A stretch of 64,000 bases of DNA from Azospirillum lipoferum (lineage in GTDB: Bacteria > Pseudomonadota > Alphaproteobacteria > Azospirillales > Azospirillaceae): NCBI RefSeq assembly GCF_024170005.1, contig NZ_JALJXJ010000017.1, positions 1 to 64,000 of the forward strand. The letters run 5' to 3'. Both the position numbers and the translations under genes were made by a program. The notes under the pieces were generated by a model, which was not told the DNA's origin, did not search any database, and was given only the letters and a program-made list of their open reading frames with translations. How positions within the stretch are numbered: position 1 is the stretch's first letter; every line of letters begins with the position of its first letter. Positions 43,352 to 51,207 of the stretch are shown here, in pieces.

Positions 43352-43852
43352 CGTCGTCCGGGCCGGCCAATCGGGTTCCTCCAGCAGGGACAGGGGCAAG
43401 GCGGTGGTGTGCTTGATCTCCGACAGCGCGATGGCCGAATTGGTTTCACGCACCGCCGGAAGCTGGGACAGCTTCTCCCGGAAGAAGTGTTCATAGGTTT
43501 CGACGTCCCGCGCGACCACCTTGATGATGTAATCGGTGGCCCCCATCAGCGTGTAGCATTCCAGCACTTCCGGCAGCTGGCGCACGGTCTCCTCGAATTC
43601 GGGCAGGGTCGCGCGGCCATGGGCGGCGAGCTTCACCTGCGCGAACACCAGCACGTTCAGCCCGAGTTTCTTCCGGTCGAGCAGGGTCGCGCGCAGGCGA
43701 ATGACGCCGTTCTCCTCCATCCGCTTGATACGGCGCCAGCACGGCGCTTGTGACAACCCCACCCGCTCGGCGATCTCGGCACTCGACAGCTGGGCGTCGG
43801 ATTGCAGCAGGGCCAGAATGCGGCGGTCGATGGCGTCGAGTTCGATCCGCAT
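43340..43852 (-). CDS. bkdR: Lrp/AsnC-family regulator, probable activator of the bkd operon
   Basis: A 170-residue Lrp/AsnC protein. The N-terminal helix-turn-helix (LDAIDRRILALLQSDAQLSSAEIAERVGLSQAPCWRRIKRME) is followed by the RAM ligand-binding domain (ECYTLMGATDYIIKVVARD). It is transcribed divergently from the branched-chain keto-acid dehydrogenase operon, the arrangement of Pseudomonas BkdR, which activates bkd in response to branched-chain amino acids. That role is inferred from context. The ATG at 43852 gives the canonical MRIELDAIDRRIL start; nine extra upstream codons are open but unneeded. Its 3' end overlaps a bidirectional-looking terminator. Confidence 0.88.
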   Translation of the reverse strand: MRIELDAIDRRILALLQSDAQLSSAEIAERVGLSQAPCWRRIKRMEENGVIRLRATLLDRKKLGLNVLVFAQVKLAAHGRATLPEFEETVRQLPEVLECYTLMGATDYIIKVVARDVETYEHFFREKLSQLPAVRETNSAIALSEIKHTTALPLSLLEEPDWPARTTKTR

Positions 43853-43890
43853 AAAATCCCTCTCCAGATCGGCGATCAACGAATTGAATG

Positions 43891-43907
43891 ATGCGTAATT
43901 TCCGCAT
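43891..43907. promoter_or_regulatory. Candidate Lrp/BkdR operator
   Basis: ATGCG-TAATTTC-CGCAT is a 5-bp inverted repeat around an AT-rich centre, the general shape of Lrp-family sites. It lies between the divergent regulator and bkd genes, about 40 nt upstream of the bkd -10 hexamer, a position suited to activation of bkd and autoregulation. Confidence 0.45.
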
Positions 43908-43948
43908 AGCGGGCATTAGAACGCAAAGAAAATTCGCTGCGCCAACGG

Positions 43949-43954
43949 TATAAT
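43949..43954 (+). promoter_or_regulatory. bkd operon -10 hexamer
   Basis: A perfect TATAAT lies about 125 nt before the E1 alpha ATG. No good -35 is found at 16-18 nt spacing, which would fit a promoter that needs an activator such as the divergent Lrp-type protein. Confidence 0.5.
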
Positions 43955-44080
43955 CGGACCAACGACCCGATACCCCCCGACACGCCGCTGCGGTCGCGGT
44001 CGCTTCCTGCCCCGCTTTTCCATCACCGCCGCCTCTCGGACGGAAGTCCGATGCCAGCACCCGCCTTTGGGAGGAATGCC

Positions 44081-45325
44081 ATGGATGCCCCTGTGCCTGT
44101 TCGGGCACCATTGAGTCTGCATGTGCCGGAGCCTCCGCAGCGGCCCGGCAGCGAGATCGATTTCAGCACCCTTGCCGTGCCGCCGGCCGGCACCGCCCGC
44201 CGTCCCGACACCGACTGTCCGGCGGCCGACATGACCGACCTCGCCTATGATCTGGTCCGCGTGCTCGATGATCAGGGGCATGCCGTCGGTCCCTGGGACC
44301 CGGTGCTCGGCCCCGACACGCTGGTGCGCGGGCTGCGGGCGATGATGACGGTGCGCGCCTATGACGAGCGCATGCAGCGTGCCCAGCGGCAGGGCAAGAC
44401 CTCCTTCTACATGAAATGCACCGGCGAGGAGGCGATCGCCGTCGCGCAAGGAATGGCGGTCGACCGCAGCGACATGCTGTTTCCGACCTACCGGCAGCAG
44501 GGGTTGCTGATCGCCCGCGACTGGCCGCTGGTCGACATGATGTGCCAGGTCTTCTCCAATGCCGGCGACCGGCTGAAGGGCCGGCAGATGCCGGTCTTCT
44601 ATTCCAGCAGGGAAGCCGGCTTCTTCTCGATCTCCGGCAATCTGGGGACGCAATACAGCCAGGCCGTGGGTTGGGCGATGGCCTCGGCGATCAAGGGCGA
44701 CAGCCGCATCGCTGCAGCCTGGATCGGCGAGGGCGCCACCGCGGAGGGCGACTTCCATCACGCCCTGACCTTCGCGTCGGTCTACCGCGCCCCGGTGATC
44801 CTCAATCTGGTCAACAACCACTGGGCCATCTCCTCCTTCCACGGCATCGCCGGCGGGGAGCGCACGACCTTTGCGGCGCGGGGCCTCGGCTATGGCATCC
44901 CCAGCCTGCGCGTGGACGGCAACGACTTCCTGGCGGTCTTCGCGGCGACGCGCTGGGCGGCAGAACGGGCGCGCGCCAATCTCGGCCCGACCCTCATCGA
45001 GTTGTTCACCTACCGCGCCGCCGCCCATTCCACCAGCGACGACCCCGCCAAATACCGGCCGGAGAATGCCGGCGCCCACTGGCCGCTGGGGGATCCGATC
45101 GACCGGCTGCGCCAGCACCTGATCGCGCTGGGCATCTGGTCGGAGGCCAGGCAGGAGGAACTGGCCCGGGAGGTCGCGGAGGCGGTCCAGGTCGCCGGAA
45201 AGGAGGCCGAATCCCTCGGCACCCTCGACAAGGGGCCGTTCCAGTCGGCCCGCACGATGTTCGAGGACGTCTACAAAACCATGCCCTGGCATCTGGAACG
45301 CCAGCGCCGGCAGGCGGGGGTCTGA
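44081..45325 (+). CDS. bkdA1: Branched-chain 2-oxo acid dehydrogenase E1 component, alpha subunit
   Basis: A 414-residue thiamine-diphosphate enzyme subunit that decarboxylates the 2-oxo acids of valine, leucine and isoleucine. The ThDP/Mg motif is GEGATAEGDFHHALTFASVYRAPVILNLVNN; FPTYRQQG and the phosphorylation-loop-like YRAAAHSTSDDP are typical of BCKDH rather than pyruvate dehydrogenase. The ATG at 44081 has GGGAGG about 8 nt upstream; an ATG 30 nt earlier lacks one. The long proline-rich start before the catalytic domain is usual for bacterial BkdA1. First gene of bkdA1-bkdA2-bkdB-lpd. Confidence 0.95.
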   Translation: MDAPVPVRAPLSLHVPEPPQRPGSEIDFSTLAVPPAGTARRPDTDCPAADMTDLAYDLVRVLDDQGHAVGPWDPVLGPDTLVRGLRAMMTVRAYDERMQRAQRQGKTSFYMKCTGEEAIAVAQGMAVDRSDMLFPTYRQQGLLIARDWPLVDMMCQVFSNAGDRLKGRQMPVFYSSREAGFFSISGNLGTQYSQAVGWAMASAIKGDSRIAAAWIGEGATAEGDFHHALTFASVYRAPVILNLVNNHWAISSFHGIAGGERTTFAARGLGYGIPSLRVDGNDFLAVFAATRWAAERARANLGPTLIELFTYRAAAHSTSDDPAKYRPENAGAHWPLGDPIDRLRQHLIALGIWSEARQEELAREVAEAVQVAGKEAESLGTLDKGPFQSARTMFEDVYKTMPWHLERQRRQAGV

Positions 45326-45328
45326 GCG

Positions 45329-46342
45329 ATGGCGACCATGACCATGGTCCAGGCGCTGAACGCGGCGATGGACGTGATGCTGACGCGGAGCGGCGACGTC
45401 GTCGTTCTGGGCGAGGATGTCGGCTATTTCGGCGGCGTGTTCCGCTGCACCGACGGGCTGCAACGCAAGCATGGGCGCGACCGGGTCTTCGACACCCCGA
45501 TCACCGAAGCCGGCATCATGGGGATCGCCGTCGGCATGGCCGCCTACGGCCTGCGTCCGGTCGCCGAGATGCAGTTCGCCGACTACATCTACCCGGCCTG
45601 CGACCAGCTGATCTCCGAGGCGGCGCGGCTGCGCTACCGGTCCGGCGGCGAGTTCACGGCACCGGTCACCGTGCGTGCGCCCTATGGCGGCGGCATCTTC
45701 GGCGGGCAGACCCACAGCCAGAGCCCGGAGGCCATCTTCACCCACGTCGCCGGGCTGAAGACGGTGATCCCCTCAACCCCGTACGACGCCAAGGGGCTGC
45801 TGATCAGCGCCATCGAGGACGACGATCCCGTGATGTTCTTCGAGCCGAAGCGTCTCTACAACGGCCCCTTCGAAGGTTACCACGACCGCCCGGTGGTGCC
45901 CTGGGCCAAGCATCCCGCCAGCGAGGTGCCCGACGGCCATTACGCCATCCCGCTGGGCAAGGCGGCGACGGTGCGCAGCGGCACCGCCGTCACCATCCTC
46001 GCCTACGGCACCATGGTGCATGTGGCGCTGGCCGCCGCCCGCGACGCACAGGTCGATGCCGAGATCCTCGACCTGCGCACCCTGGTGCCGGTCGACATCG
46101 AGGCGATCGAGGCATCGGTGCGCAAGACCGGCCGCTGCGTCATCGTGCATGAGGCCACCCGGACCGGCGGCTTCGGCGCCGAACTGTCCGCCCTGGTGCA
46201 GGAACACTGCTTCCACCATCTGGAGGCGCCGATCGAGCGGGTCACCGGTTGGGACACGCCCTACCCGCACGCCTTCGAGTGGGAGTATTTCCCCGGCCCG
46301 GCCCGGATCGCCGAGGCGTTGCGCCGCGTGATGGAGGAGTGA
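45329..46342 (+). CDS. bkdA2: Branched-chain 2-oxo acid dehydrogenase E1 component, beta subunit
   Basis: A 337-residue transketolase-like subunit that completes the E1 heterotetramer. LGEDVGYFGGVFRCTDGLQRKHG near residues 28-50 and FADYIYPACDQLISEAARLRYRSGG are hallmark segments; the C-terminal transketolase domain has ILDLRTLVPVDIEAIEASVRKTG. The gene begins 3 nt after the E1 alpha stop and ends 2 nt before the E2 start, consistent with a tightly coupled operon. Confidence 0.95.
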   Translation: MATMTMVQALNAAMDVMLTRSGDVVVLGEDVGYFGGVFRCTDGLQRKHGRDRVFDTPITEAGIMGIAVGMAAYGLRPVAEMQFADYIYPACDQLISEAARLRYRSGGEFTAPVTVRAPYGGGIFGGQTHSQSPEAIFTHVAGLKTVIPSTPYDAKGLLISAIEDDDPVMFFEPKRLYNGPFEGYHDRPVVPWAKHPASEVPDGHYAIPLGKAATVRSGTAVTILAYGTMVHVALAAARDAQVDAEILDLRTLVPVDIEAIEASVRKTGRCVIVHEATRTGGFGAELSALVQEHCFHHLEAPIERVTGWDTPYPHAFEWEYFPGPARIAEALRRVMEE

Positions 46343-46344
46343 GC

Positions 46345-47655
46345 ATGGCGCGCTATGTCTTCAAGCTGCCCGACGTCGGCGAGGGCACGGCCGAGGCCGA
46401 GATCGTCGCTTGGCATGTCGCGCCCGGCGATCGCGTCGCCGAGGACCAGACCCTGGTCGATGTGATGACGGACAAGGCGACGGTGGAGATCCCGTCGCCG
46501 ACGGCCGGCACGGTGCTGTCGATCAACGGCGCCCCCGGCGCGATGCTGGCGGTCGGGTCCGAACTGGTCGTGCTGGAAGTCGAGGGAGCCGGCGATCAGG
46601 TCCCTGACGAGACCCCCGGCGACACGCTCAACGACGCCCCCGTGGCGGCGCAGCCTGAAGCGACCGCTGCAGCGCCTGCCGCCGCTGCCCCCGCGCCGGA
46701 TGTCGCACCGGCCCGGCCGGACGGCACGACGCCAGCCCTGCTGGTCCGCCGGCCGCCCGGCGTCAAGCCGACGGCCTCACCCGCGGTGCGGCGCCGTGCC
46801 TGGGACCATGGCATCCCGTTGCAGTTCGTCGCCGGCTCCGGCCCCGGCGGCCGGATCCTGCATCGCGACCTCGACCGTCATCTTGCCGGCGGAGGGGGTG
46901 AGGCCGACGGTGTCGCCTTGGCCGAGCGGCCGTCCTCCCTGGCCAGAACCGGGGTATCGGAGGTGCCCGTGCGCGGCCTGCGCCGCAGGATCGCCGAAAG
47001 CATGCAGGAGGCCAAGCGCCACATCCCGCATTTCTCCTACATCGAGGAAATCGACGTCACCGCCCTGGAGGAATTGCGTCTCCACCTCAACGCCGAGGGT
47101 GGTACCGCGCGGCCGAAGCTGACCCTGCTGCCCCTCCTGATCCGCGCCCTGGTCCGGGCGCTGCCGGAGTTCCCGCAGATCAACGCCCGCTACGACGACG
47201 CGGCGAATGTCGTCCAGCAGTTCGAGGCGGTACATGCCGGCATCGCGACGCAGACGCCGGGCGGGCTGGTGGTGCCGGTCGTCCGCCATGCCGAGACGCT
47301 CGACCTCTGGCAGGCCGCCGACGCGATCCGCAAACTGGCCGCCGCCGCGCGCGACGGGAAGGCCGGGCGGGAGCAGCTCAGCGGCTCCACCATCACCATC
47401 ACCAGCCTGGGCGCGCTGGGCGGCCTCGCCACCACGCCGATCATCAACCGGCCGGAAGTCGCCATCGTCGGCGTCAACAGGATCGTCGAGCGGCCGGTGG
47501 TGCGCAAGGGCAGCATCGTCGTGCGGTCGATGATGAACCTGTCCTGTTCCTTCGACCACCGGGTCGTCGATGGCTGGGACGCCGCCTCCTTCGTTCAGCG
47601 GGTGAAGACGTCGCTGGAACAGCCCGCCACCCTTTTCATGGATCAACCACGATGA
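46345..47655 (+). CDS. bkdB: Branched-chain 2-oxo acid dehydrogenase E2 component (dihydrolipoyl acyltransferase)
   Basis: A 436-residue core enzyme. The single lipoyl domain (1-80) carries lipoyl Lys44 in MTDKATVEIPS. An Ala/Pro-rich linker follows to about 135, then the E1/E3-binding domain (ASPAVRRRAWDHGI with GPGGRILHRDL), then the catalytic domain with the active-site His and Asp in SFDHRVVDGWD near the C-terminus. It transfers branched acyl groups to CoA. The ATG at 46345 is the start of the lipoyl domain; in-frame upstream codons lie within the E1 beta gene. It overlaps the E3 gene by ATGA. Confidence 0.95.
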   Translation: MARYVFKLPDVGEGTAEAEIVAWHVAPGDRVAEDQTLVDVMTDKATVEIPSPTAGTVLSINGAPGAMLAVGSELVVLEVEGAGDQVPDETPGDTLNDAPVAAQPEATAAAPAAAAPAPDVAPARPDGTTPALLVRRPPGVKPTASPAVRRRAWDHGIPLQFVAGSGPGGRILHRDLDRHLAGGGGEADGVALAERPSSLARTGVSEVPVRGLRRRIAESMQEAKRHIPHFSYIEEIDVTALEELRLHLNAEGGTARPKLTLLPLLIRALVRALPEFPQINARYDDAANVVQQFEAVHAGIATQTPGGLVVPVVRHAETLDLWQAADAIRKLAAAARDGKAGREQLSGSTITITSLGALGGLATTPIINRPEVAIVGVNRIVERPVVRKGSIVVRSMMNLSCSFDHRVVDGWDAASFVQRVKTSLEQPATLFMDQPR

Positions 47656-49073
47656 CCGTACCCAGCGTAAAGACCGTCACCGCCAAGGTGCTCGTGGTTG
47701 GCGGCGGGCCGGGCGGCTATGTCGCCGCCATCCGCGCCGGCCAGTTGGGGCTCGACACCGTGCTGGTCGAGGCCGACCGGCTGGGCGGCACCTGCCTGAT
47801 CCGCGGCTGCATTCCGTCCAAGGCGCTGATCCATGTCGCCGGCCGCTTCGAGGCGATGGGGCAGTCGCTGGGCGATGGCCGTTTCGGCATCGCGCTCGAC
47901 ACACCGCCGCGCCTCGATCTCGCCGCCGCCGTGCGTTGGAAGGACGGGATCGTCGACCGCCTCAGCGGCGGCGTGGCGGCCCTGCTGCGCAAGGCGAAAG
48001 TGCGGGCGCTGCGCGGCTGGGCGGTCTTCTCCGACGCCAAGACCTGCACCGTCCAGACCAGCGATGGCCCGCTGACCGTGAGGGCGGAGCATGTGATCCT
48101 CGCCACCGGCTCGGAGCCGGTGCCGCTGCCGGCCCTTCCCTTCGGCGGGCCGGTTCTGTCCTCGACCGAGGCGCTGTCGTTGGACCGGCTGCCGCGCCGG
48201 CTTGCGGTGGTCGGCGGCGGCTATATCGGGCTGGAGCTGGGCAGCGCCTTTGCAAAGATGGGTTCGGCGGTGACGGTGGTCGAGGCACAGCCGCGCATCC
48301 TGCCACTGTACGACGCGGCTCTGACCGATCCGGTGCGGCGCTGGTTGGAACGGGCCGGGGTGACCGTTCATCTCGGGGCTCGCGCGCTGGGGATGGAGGC
48401 CACGGGGGACGGGCATGCGCTGGTCGTACAGACGGCGGACGGTGGGACGATCCGCCTGCCGGCCGACGCCGTGCTGTCGACCGTGGGCCGGCGTCCCCGG
48501 CTGGAGGGCTGGGGATTCGAGACGATGGGGGTCGATCGCCAGGGAGCCTTCGTCGCGGTGGACGACCAGTGCCGCACCTCGATGCGCAATGTCTGGGCGA
48601 TCGGCGATCTGGTCGGCGAACCGATGCTGGCGCACAAGGCGTCGGCGCAGGGCGAGATGGTGGCGGAGATCATCGCCGGCCACCGCCGCCGCTTCGCGCC
48701 GGCCGCGATCCCGGCGGTCTGCTTCACCGAGCCGGAGATCGTCAGCGTCGGCCTGTCGCCGACCGAGGCGTCGGCACAGGGGATCGACGCGATCGTCGAC
48801 CAGTTTCCCTTTGCCGCGAACGGCCGTGCGCTGACCCTGGACGCCGGCGAGAGCGGCTTCGTTCGGCTGGTGGCGCGTCGGGAAGACCGGCGGGTGATCG
48901 GCATCCAAGCGGTGGGCGCCCACGTCTCCGAGTTGTCAGGGGAATTCGCACTGGCTCTGGAAATGGGGGCGGAGCTGGAGGATTTGGCGGGAACGATCCA
49001 TGCCCACCCGACGTTGGGCGAGGTCTTTCATGAAGCTGCGCTCAGACTGCTGGGACGACCGCTCCATTTCTGA
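47652..49073 (+). CDS. lpdV: Dihydrolipoyl dehydrogenase (E3) of the branched-chain complex
   Basis: A 473-residue FAD enzyme that reoxidises the lipoyl arm with NAD. FAD motif VVGGGPGGYVAAIRAGQLG; redox disulfide C48/C53 in GGTCLIRGCIPSK; NAD motif VVGGGYIGLELGSAFAKMG; second FAD contact VWAIGDLVGEPMLAHKA; catalytic His/Glu in AHPTLGEVFHEAALR. The dedicated copy at the end of a bkd operon matches Pseudomonas LpdV. It starts within the E2 stop (ATGA). The operon ends here, convergent with the chemoreceptor gene 70 nt further on; no strong terminator is seen in that gap. Confidence 0.95.
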   Translation: MTVPSVKTVTAKVLVVGGGPGGYVAAIRAGQLGLDTVLVEADRLGGTCLIRGCIPSKALIHVAGRFEAMGQSLGDGRFGIALDTPPRLDLAAAVRWKDGIVDRLSGGVAALLRKAKVRALRGWAVFSDAKTCTVQTSDGPLTVRAEHVILATGSEPVPLPALPFGGPVLSSTEALSLDRLPRRLAVVGGGYIGLELGSAFAKMGSAVTVVEAQPRILPLYDAALTDPVRRWLERAGVTVHLGARALGMEATGDGHALVVQTADGGTIRLPADAVLSTVGRRPRLEGWGFETMGVDRQGAFVAVDDQCRTSMRNVWAIGDLVGEPMLAHKASAQGEMVAEIIAGHRRRFAPAAIPAVCFTEPEIVSVGLSPTEASAQGIDAIVDQFPFAANGRALTLDAGESGFVRLVARREDRRVIGIQAVGAHVSELSGEFALALEMGAELEDLAGTIHAHPTLGEVFHEAALRLLGRPLHF

Positions 49074-49143
49074 TTGGATATTTGCGACATTGTGGTTGAA
49101 ACCACCGGCGAGCCACCGAATACGCATTCCGTACTGAACAGGG

Positions 49144-50835
49144 TCAAGCAGCGCGGATCTCCGCCAGAAATGCCTCAAGTTCATGCTTCAACAAGGCAGC
49201 ATCAGCCGCCAAAGTGTCGGCGGACTGGATCACCTGCCTGGCGGCAACCCCACTCTCCTGCTCGGCCTTCCGGATGTCGACCACGCTGCGTGAAACCTCA
49301 TTGGTTCCGACTGCTGCCTGCTGAGCGTTGCGGCTGATTTCGCCGGTTGCCGCACTTTGCTGCTCGACCGAGGCGGCCATCTCGGCGGCTGACTGGTCGA
49401 TATGCTCGACTTGATCGATGATGCCACGCATTCCTTCGACGGTCCGGTCGGACGCAGCTTTCACGGTGCTGATCTGCTGCCCGATCTGTTCGGTCATCGC
49501 GTGCGTCTGGCTGGCCAGATTCTTGACCTCGCTCGCAACCACGGCGAAACCCTTGCCGGCCTCGCCCGCGCGCGCCGCTTCGATTGTGGCATTCAGCGCC
49601 AGCAGGTTGGTCTGCGATGCCACGACATTGATCGATGCGACGACCTGGTCCACCTGTTCGATGGCGGTCGACAGCGCGTCCAAATGACTGCGTGCCTGTT
49701 CCGCCCGTTCGGCGGTCGCCCTCGACCTTTGAGCCGCTTGCGACACCCGTCCCGACAAACCGCGGATCGCCGTGGACATCTCCTCGGCGGCCGACGCGAC
49801 GGCCTGCACATTGACCGACGCCTGCTCGGAGGCCGACGCCACCGACGTGCATTCCTGCTCGGCCTTCCGGACTGCGCCGGACAAATGCGAAGCCGTTTCC
49901 TTGAAGCCGCTTGCCGACCGGCCGAGCTGGTCGACGATGCGGCCGACCCTGCTTTCGAACCGGTTCGCCAGATCGAACACCGCTGCCCGTTTTTCCGCGG
50001 CTGCCTGGACGGCTGCGTCGCGACGCTCCTGCTCCATCTGCCGGTTGCGCAGCAGGTTCTCTTTGAAGACCTCGAGCGTGCGTGCCATGCCGCCGATCTC
50101 GTCCCGCCGCCCGCGTTCCGGCACCTCGGCATCCAGATCATGGTCCGCAAGGCGCAGCATGACGCCATGCACGCGCGACAGCGGGCGCGTCACGCTGCGG
50201 GCGACCGCCCAGCCCAGCAGCAGGGCCAGCGCCGACAGCCCGGCGACCACCAGCCCGAAGACGGTCATCATGCCGAAGAAGGCGGAGCGCAGGTCGTCGG
50301 TGTAGACACCGGTGCCGATCACCCAGTCCCACGGCTTGAAATAGACCGAGTAGGCCAGCTTCTCATAGGTCGGCCCCTTGGGATCGTTGGGCCGCGGCCA
50401 CTCGTAGCTCACGAATTCCGGCACCGGTGTCAGCGCGCCGCGCACCGCTTCGCGGATGACGTAGACGCCGTTGCGGTCGCGGATCTCCGCACCGCTCTTG
50501 CCGATCAGCGCCGGGTTGGCGTGCATGACGTTGACGATCTGCGAGGTCCAGATCCACAGATACTCACCGTCGGCGTAGCGTATGGCGCCGATCGCCGTCC
50601 TGGCGCGCTCCTTGGCCTCCTCCTCGCTCATCGCGCCATCCTGCGCCAGCTTGTGGAAGCGGACGGCGATGCTGCCACCGCTCTCGGCGATGAAGCGGAC
50701 GCTGTTCATCCGCTGTTCGACCAGCGCGCGGTTGACGAAATGGCCACCGACCGCCGCCACCAGTCCGGCGGCGATGATCGACAGCGAGGCGAGAAATCCG
50801 ATGCGCCACCGCAACGGCAGCTCCGACAAACGCAT
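49144..50835 (-). CDS. Methyl-accepting chemotaxis protein with Cache sensor
   Basis: A 563-residue chemoreceptor. Membrane helix one (RIGFLASLSIIAAGLVAAVGG) and helix two (MTVFGLVVAGLSALALLLGWAV) enclose a periplasmic single-Cache domain with YLWIWTSQ, MHANPALIGK and YFKPWDWVIGTGVYTDD, a type that often binds small organic acids. A HAMP segment and the signalling domain follow; its hairpin tip reads IEAARAGEAGKGFAVVASEVKNLASQT. I start at the ATG at 50835 (MRLSELPLRWRIGF), which precedes the first helix directly; twenty upstream codons lack likeness. It is adjacent to the acetoacetate genes, so a short-chain acid is a reasonable but untested ligand. Confidence 0.92.
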   Translation of the reverse strand: MRLSELPLRWRIGFLASLSIIAAGLVAAVGGHFVNRALVEQRMNSVRFIAESGGSIAVRFHKLAQDGAMSEEEAKERARTAIGAIRYADGEYLWIWTSQIVNVMHANPALIGKSGAEIRDRNGVYVIREAVRGALTPVPEFVSYEWPRPNDPKGPTYEKLAYSVYFKPWDWVIGTGVYTDDLRSAFFGMMTVFGLVVAGLSALALLLGWAVARSVTRPLSRVHGVMLRLADHDLDAEVPERGRRDEIGGMARTLEVFKENLLRNRQMEQERRDAAVQAAAEKRAAVFDLANRFESRVGRIVDQLGRSASGFKETASHLSGAVRKAEQECTSVASASEQASVNVQAVASAAEEMSTAIRGLSGRVSQAAQRSRATAERAEQARSHLDALSTAIEQVDQVVASINVVASQTNLLALNATIEAARAGEAGKGFAVVASEVKNLASQTHAMTEQIGQQISTVKAASDRTVEGMRGIIDQVEHIDQSAAEMAASVEQQSAATGEISRNAQQAAVGTNEVSRSVVDIRKAEQESGVAARQVIQSADTLAADAALLKHELEAFLAEIRAA

Positions 50836-50897
50836 GATCCTGTCTTCCCTCTTTCCGGCCCGTTCCCCCCGGCCCGTTCCAGGGAGCCGGACCAACG

Positions 50898-51113
50898 TTA
50901 CGAGCCGCGGCTCGCCCCAGCGACGATGCTGGTGACCGCTTCGACGGTGCCATGGTCGGCGGAATGGACCCGGTTCACCTCGTTGAACGCGGCGATCTGG
51001 GCGTGGCTGACATGGCTGAACTGTTCCGCCGCCCGCAGGGCAAGGGCCCGCCCGTCCGGGGCGTCGGTGACCGCGATGCGCAGCGTGACGGACACTTCGA
51101 CAATCTCTGCCAT
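50898..51113 (-). CDS. Small protein of unknown function, 71 residues
   Basis: I do not recognise this protein. It starts with MAEIVEVSVTLRIAV, likely a beta strand, continues with an alpha-helical middle (GRALALRAAEQFSHVSHAQIAAFNEVNRV) and ends in a second strand-like segment. No Cys pairs, signal peptide or membrane helix are present. The ATG at 51113 has AAGGA about 9 nt upstream, and an upstream inverted repeat separates it from the thiolase gene. The chemoreceptor gene starts 62 nt downstream, so the two may be co-transcribed. Codon composition matches the neighbours and supports a real gene. Confidence 0.6.
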   Translation of the reverse strand: MAEIVEVSVTLRIAVTDAPDGRALALRAAEQFSHVSHAQIAAFNEVNRVHSADHGTVEAVTSIVAGASRGS

Positions 51114-51144
51114 ACTACCATCCTTCAAAAGGGTACAAATGGTC

Positions 51145-51196
51145 GCGGAGCCGCCGCCATGTGATGGCATCGTGATGGCATCGGTAGCGGCTCCGC
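51145..51196 (-). terminator. Inverted repeat with long loop after the thiolase gene, possible terminator
   Basis: GCGGAGCCGC (51145-51154) and GCGGCTCCGC (51187-51196) form a perfect 10-bp stem. The 32-nt loop contains the 11-mer GTGATGGCATC twice in tandem. It lies just downstream of the thiolase stop in the transcribed direction. No proper T-run follows, so termination would be weak or factor-assisted. Confidence 0.4.
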
Positions 51197-51207
51197 CACT
51201 CGACGGA

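Noticed and set aside
49092..49105. GTGGTT-GA-AACCAC as terminator of the bkd operon
   Set aside because: The loop is too short for a stable hairpin and no T-run follows; probably chance.
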